Positions 62,457 to 64,000 of a stretch of 64,000 nt of DNA are shown one piece after another. This stretch comes from Platynereis dumerilii. Taxonomy: Eukaryota > Annelida > Polychaeta > Phyllodocida > Nereididae. The stretch's first letter is position 1, and each line of letters opens with the position of its first letter. A model generated the notes under the pieces. The model was given only the letters and a program-made list of their open reading frames with translations. It made no database searches and had not been told where the DNA came from. The position numbers and the translations under genes are program-made. The stretch covers positions 46,155,289 through 46,219,288 of the forward strand of contig JAPTHN010000004.1 of assembly GCA_026936325.1 (NCBI GenBank). Reading direction: 5' to 3'.

Positions 62457-62776
62457 TAAAAACATAAATAAAACCCCCGTAGCTCTGGGACTAATTGAAG
62501 AATACACAACTTCCAATCTCCCATGGGGTCTTTTATGATTTGGGATGAAAGAAAAATCCATTTTGGTACATCAAATATTTACTTGAGCTATTTTCTACAT
62601 CAAATATGATTATTTCTTATGCCCTTTTATCTTTAAAAGTTTGTAAAACTGTTATAACTTATGTCTTAGTTCTGTGAAAATAAGTATTCATACAGATCGT
62701 TTTTTTGTGAATACTGTCTAGGATGTTGCTGGGATGTTGTGTGTTTGAGATTCAGCTTTTTGTAAAAAATATCCAC
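62457..62776. other. junction copy of the arm motif, then unique DNA
   Basis: 62459-62494 repeats the 36 bases found at 61827-61862. The rest is AT-rich and unassigned. Confidence 0.6.
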
Positions 62777-62966
62777 AACCAATTTAATCTTTATGATTTT
62801 TATACGGCACCAAACATGTTGGGGGTGCAAAAAGGGCAACCAAATTAATCTGAATTCCCAAAAAACCAAGACCATTTTAATCCTAGAAGGCCAAAAAACC
62901 AGTACCATCCAGCGGAGCCTCTATATACACCCTTTCATAGTGAGTACCCCCCCCCCCCCCCGGGGA
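62777..62966. mobile_element. truncated copy of the G-run MITE
   Basis: Matches the right half of 60870-61227: CACCAAACATGTTGGGG, CCATCCAGCGGAGCCTCTAT, and the terminal GAGTACCCCC run. Left half absent. Confidence 0.75.
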
Positions 62967-64000
62967 GGAAGGAGTAAATTCGTTCTGTGAAGATGCCACC
63001 CACATTAAAAGAAATACCGTGCAAGCACGTAAACCCCGCTGGCTCTGTGTGAAGCCACTGAGACCATTCGGATACTGTTAGATGCATATAAACGTAATAA
63101 ATTCCAGTATTATTTGCAAAGAAAAATGAGCATAAATAAACAATTGAAAAGGGCATTGGTTTCACATTGGCATCTTCTTTTGGCGTTTTAGCTTGATAAT
63201 CTGTGAAATAGCATTTTTTCACAAAATTGATGAACTTTGTTACCAGAACTATTAATTCATATGACCAGTCCTTACCATACTACGTTTACTACTACAGTAG
63301 AGTAAAAAGTCAAGATAAAAAGTTTGTAGATAATGCAGTTCTAGAGTTTTAGCTGATTGAAAAAGTAGCATCAATAATTTACGCCAAATGGAAGAGCCTT
63401 TTGGAATGCCTGCAGAGATAAAGTAAGATGAGAGATACCCCTTAAAGGTATTCAAAGCCACTTCCTGGACCCCAGTTATCATGTCTGGAAACATTCAAAG
63501 TCGTATCTTTCATGAAATCCCAAATATTAACATTTGAAAAGCGACTTTCATATGACAAAAAAGCCATAAAAACAGTCTGTTTTGAAAATATTTCCAAACT
63601 AAACTGTTCAAGATATTGAGCTGAAACTATTCACACATCTATGGCACTACTAAAGGCTAGTTTGAGAAATGTTTGAGACGAATCTAAGGGGGTCAAGCAG
63701 AAAAATTTCCTGAAATTTATTAAATTAACATGGAATTACCCACATATAATTGCTAGAAATGCCTGGAAACTTTTATTCCCATCTGCATGACAAAATAAGA
63801 TAACAGGCAAAATTTGAATGAAATATGAGCAACACAAAGTGAGTTATGCTTGACGAAATCCCCAGCTACCCGTCACGTTGAGGACTGCAGTACCCCGTAG
63901 GCTATTACATAGCCAGCGGGGTAAAAAGCAAAAAATGACAGGTATTCAGTCAGAATTAGTCTTCACTTCTAAGTGAGTGAGTGACAGAACAAATCAACTT
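62967..64000. other. no feature recognised
   Basis: AT-rich sequence to the window end. Short open frames on both strands lack splice context or recognisable domains. Would be intron or flank of putative gene D. Confidence 0.4.

Overview
This window is eukaryotic, from an AT-rich, repeat-laden invertebrate genome. Genes are split by GT-AG introns of 0.1 to 10 kb, and no bacterial-style gene block is present. Lachesin/IgLON-type genes, tRNA-derived SINEs, and a repeat tail reading 'GTGAGTGAGTTTGTGTTTTACGCC' in two halves (GTGAGTGAGTTT, then GTGTTTTACGCC) look most like a lophotrochozoan, perhaps a mollusc or brachiopod. That assignment is an inference, not something the sequence proves.

Four host genes were rebuilt exon by exon, using splice sites and phase agreement. 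(1) Gene C, minus strand, 32733 to 4928: six exons, 254 residues, a signal peptide, mostly helical, no family recognised. Its 27.8-kb span is almost all transposon-filled intron. (2) Gene A, minus strand, 45707 to 39448: eight exons, 380 residues, signal peptide, three Ig domains and a GPI-type tail (lachesin-like). (3) Gene B, plus strand, 48306 to 55749: six exons, 387 residues, a paralogue with the same layout. (4) Gene D, plus strand, 56741 onward: only a phase-1 signal-peptide exon is seen, probably the start of a third family member. A and B lie head to head, and D follows B in tandem. They would encode surface adhesion/recognition proteins.

Layout. 1-4.9 kb: a diverged minisatellite and SINE remnants. 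4.9-32.7 kb: gene C. Intron 5 holds a decayed 4.8-kb Harbinger element with a HARBI1-like transposase and a MADF-like accessory gene. Intron 3 holds a 6.6-kb TTAA-flanked palindromic element built of 568-bp repeats. Intron 2 holds a four-part nest: a Tc1-like element containing a hAT MITE and a SINE, the SINE itself split by another element. Intron 1 holds two near-identical inverted hAT-like elements, each with an 8-bp target duplication. 32.7-39.4 kb: purine-rich minisatellite with SINE and MITE insertions. 39.4-45.7 kb: gene A. 46.1-48.0 kb: a Mutator-like element with a 9-bp target duplication, between the divergent pair. 48.3-55.7 kb: gene B, with a 1.9-kb TIR element, a palindromic mariner-type MITE and a duplicated SINE in its introns. 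56.7-64 kb: the start of gene D, then a 1.2-kb inverted duplication flanking an array of ~198-bp repeats.

No retrovirus-like or Polinton element was recognised. The most notable features are the unplaced secreted protein (gene C), the Ig paralogue cluster with differing intron structure, and the unusual number of palindromic, nested, transposase-less elements whose target duplications can be read directly.
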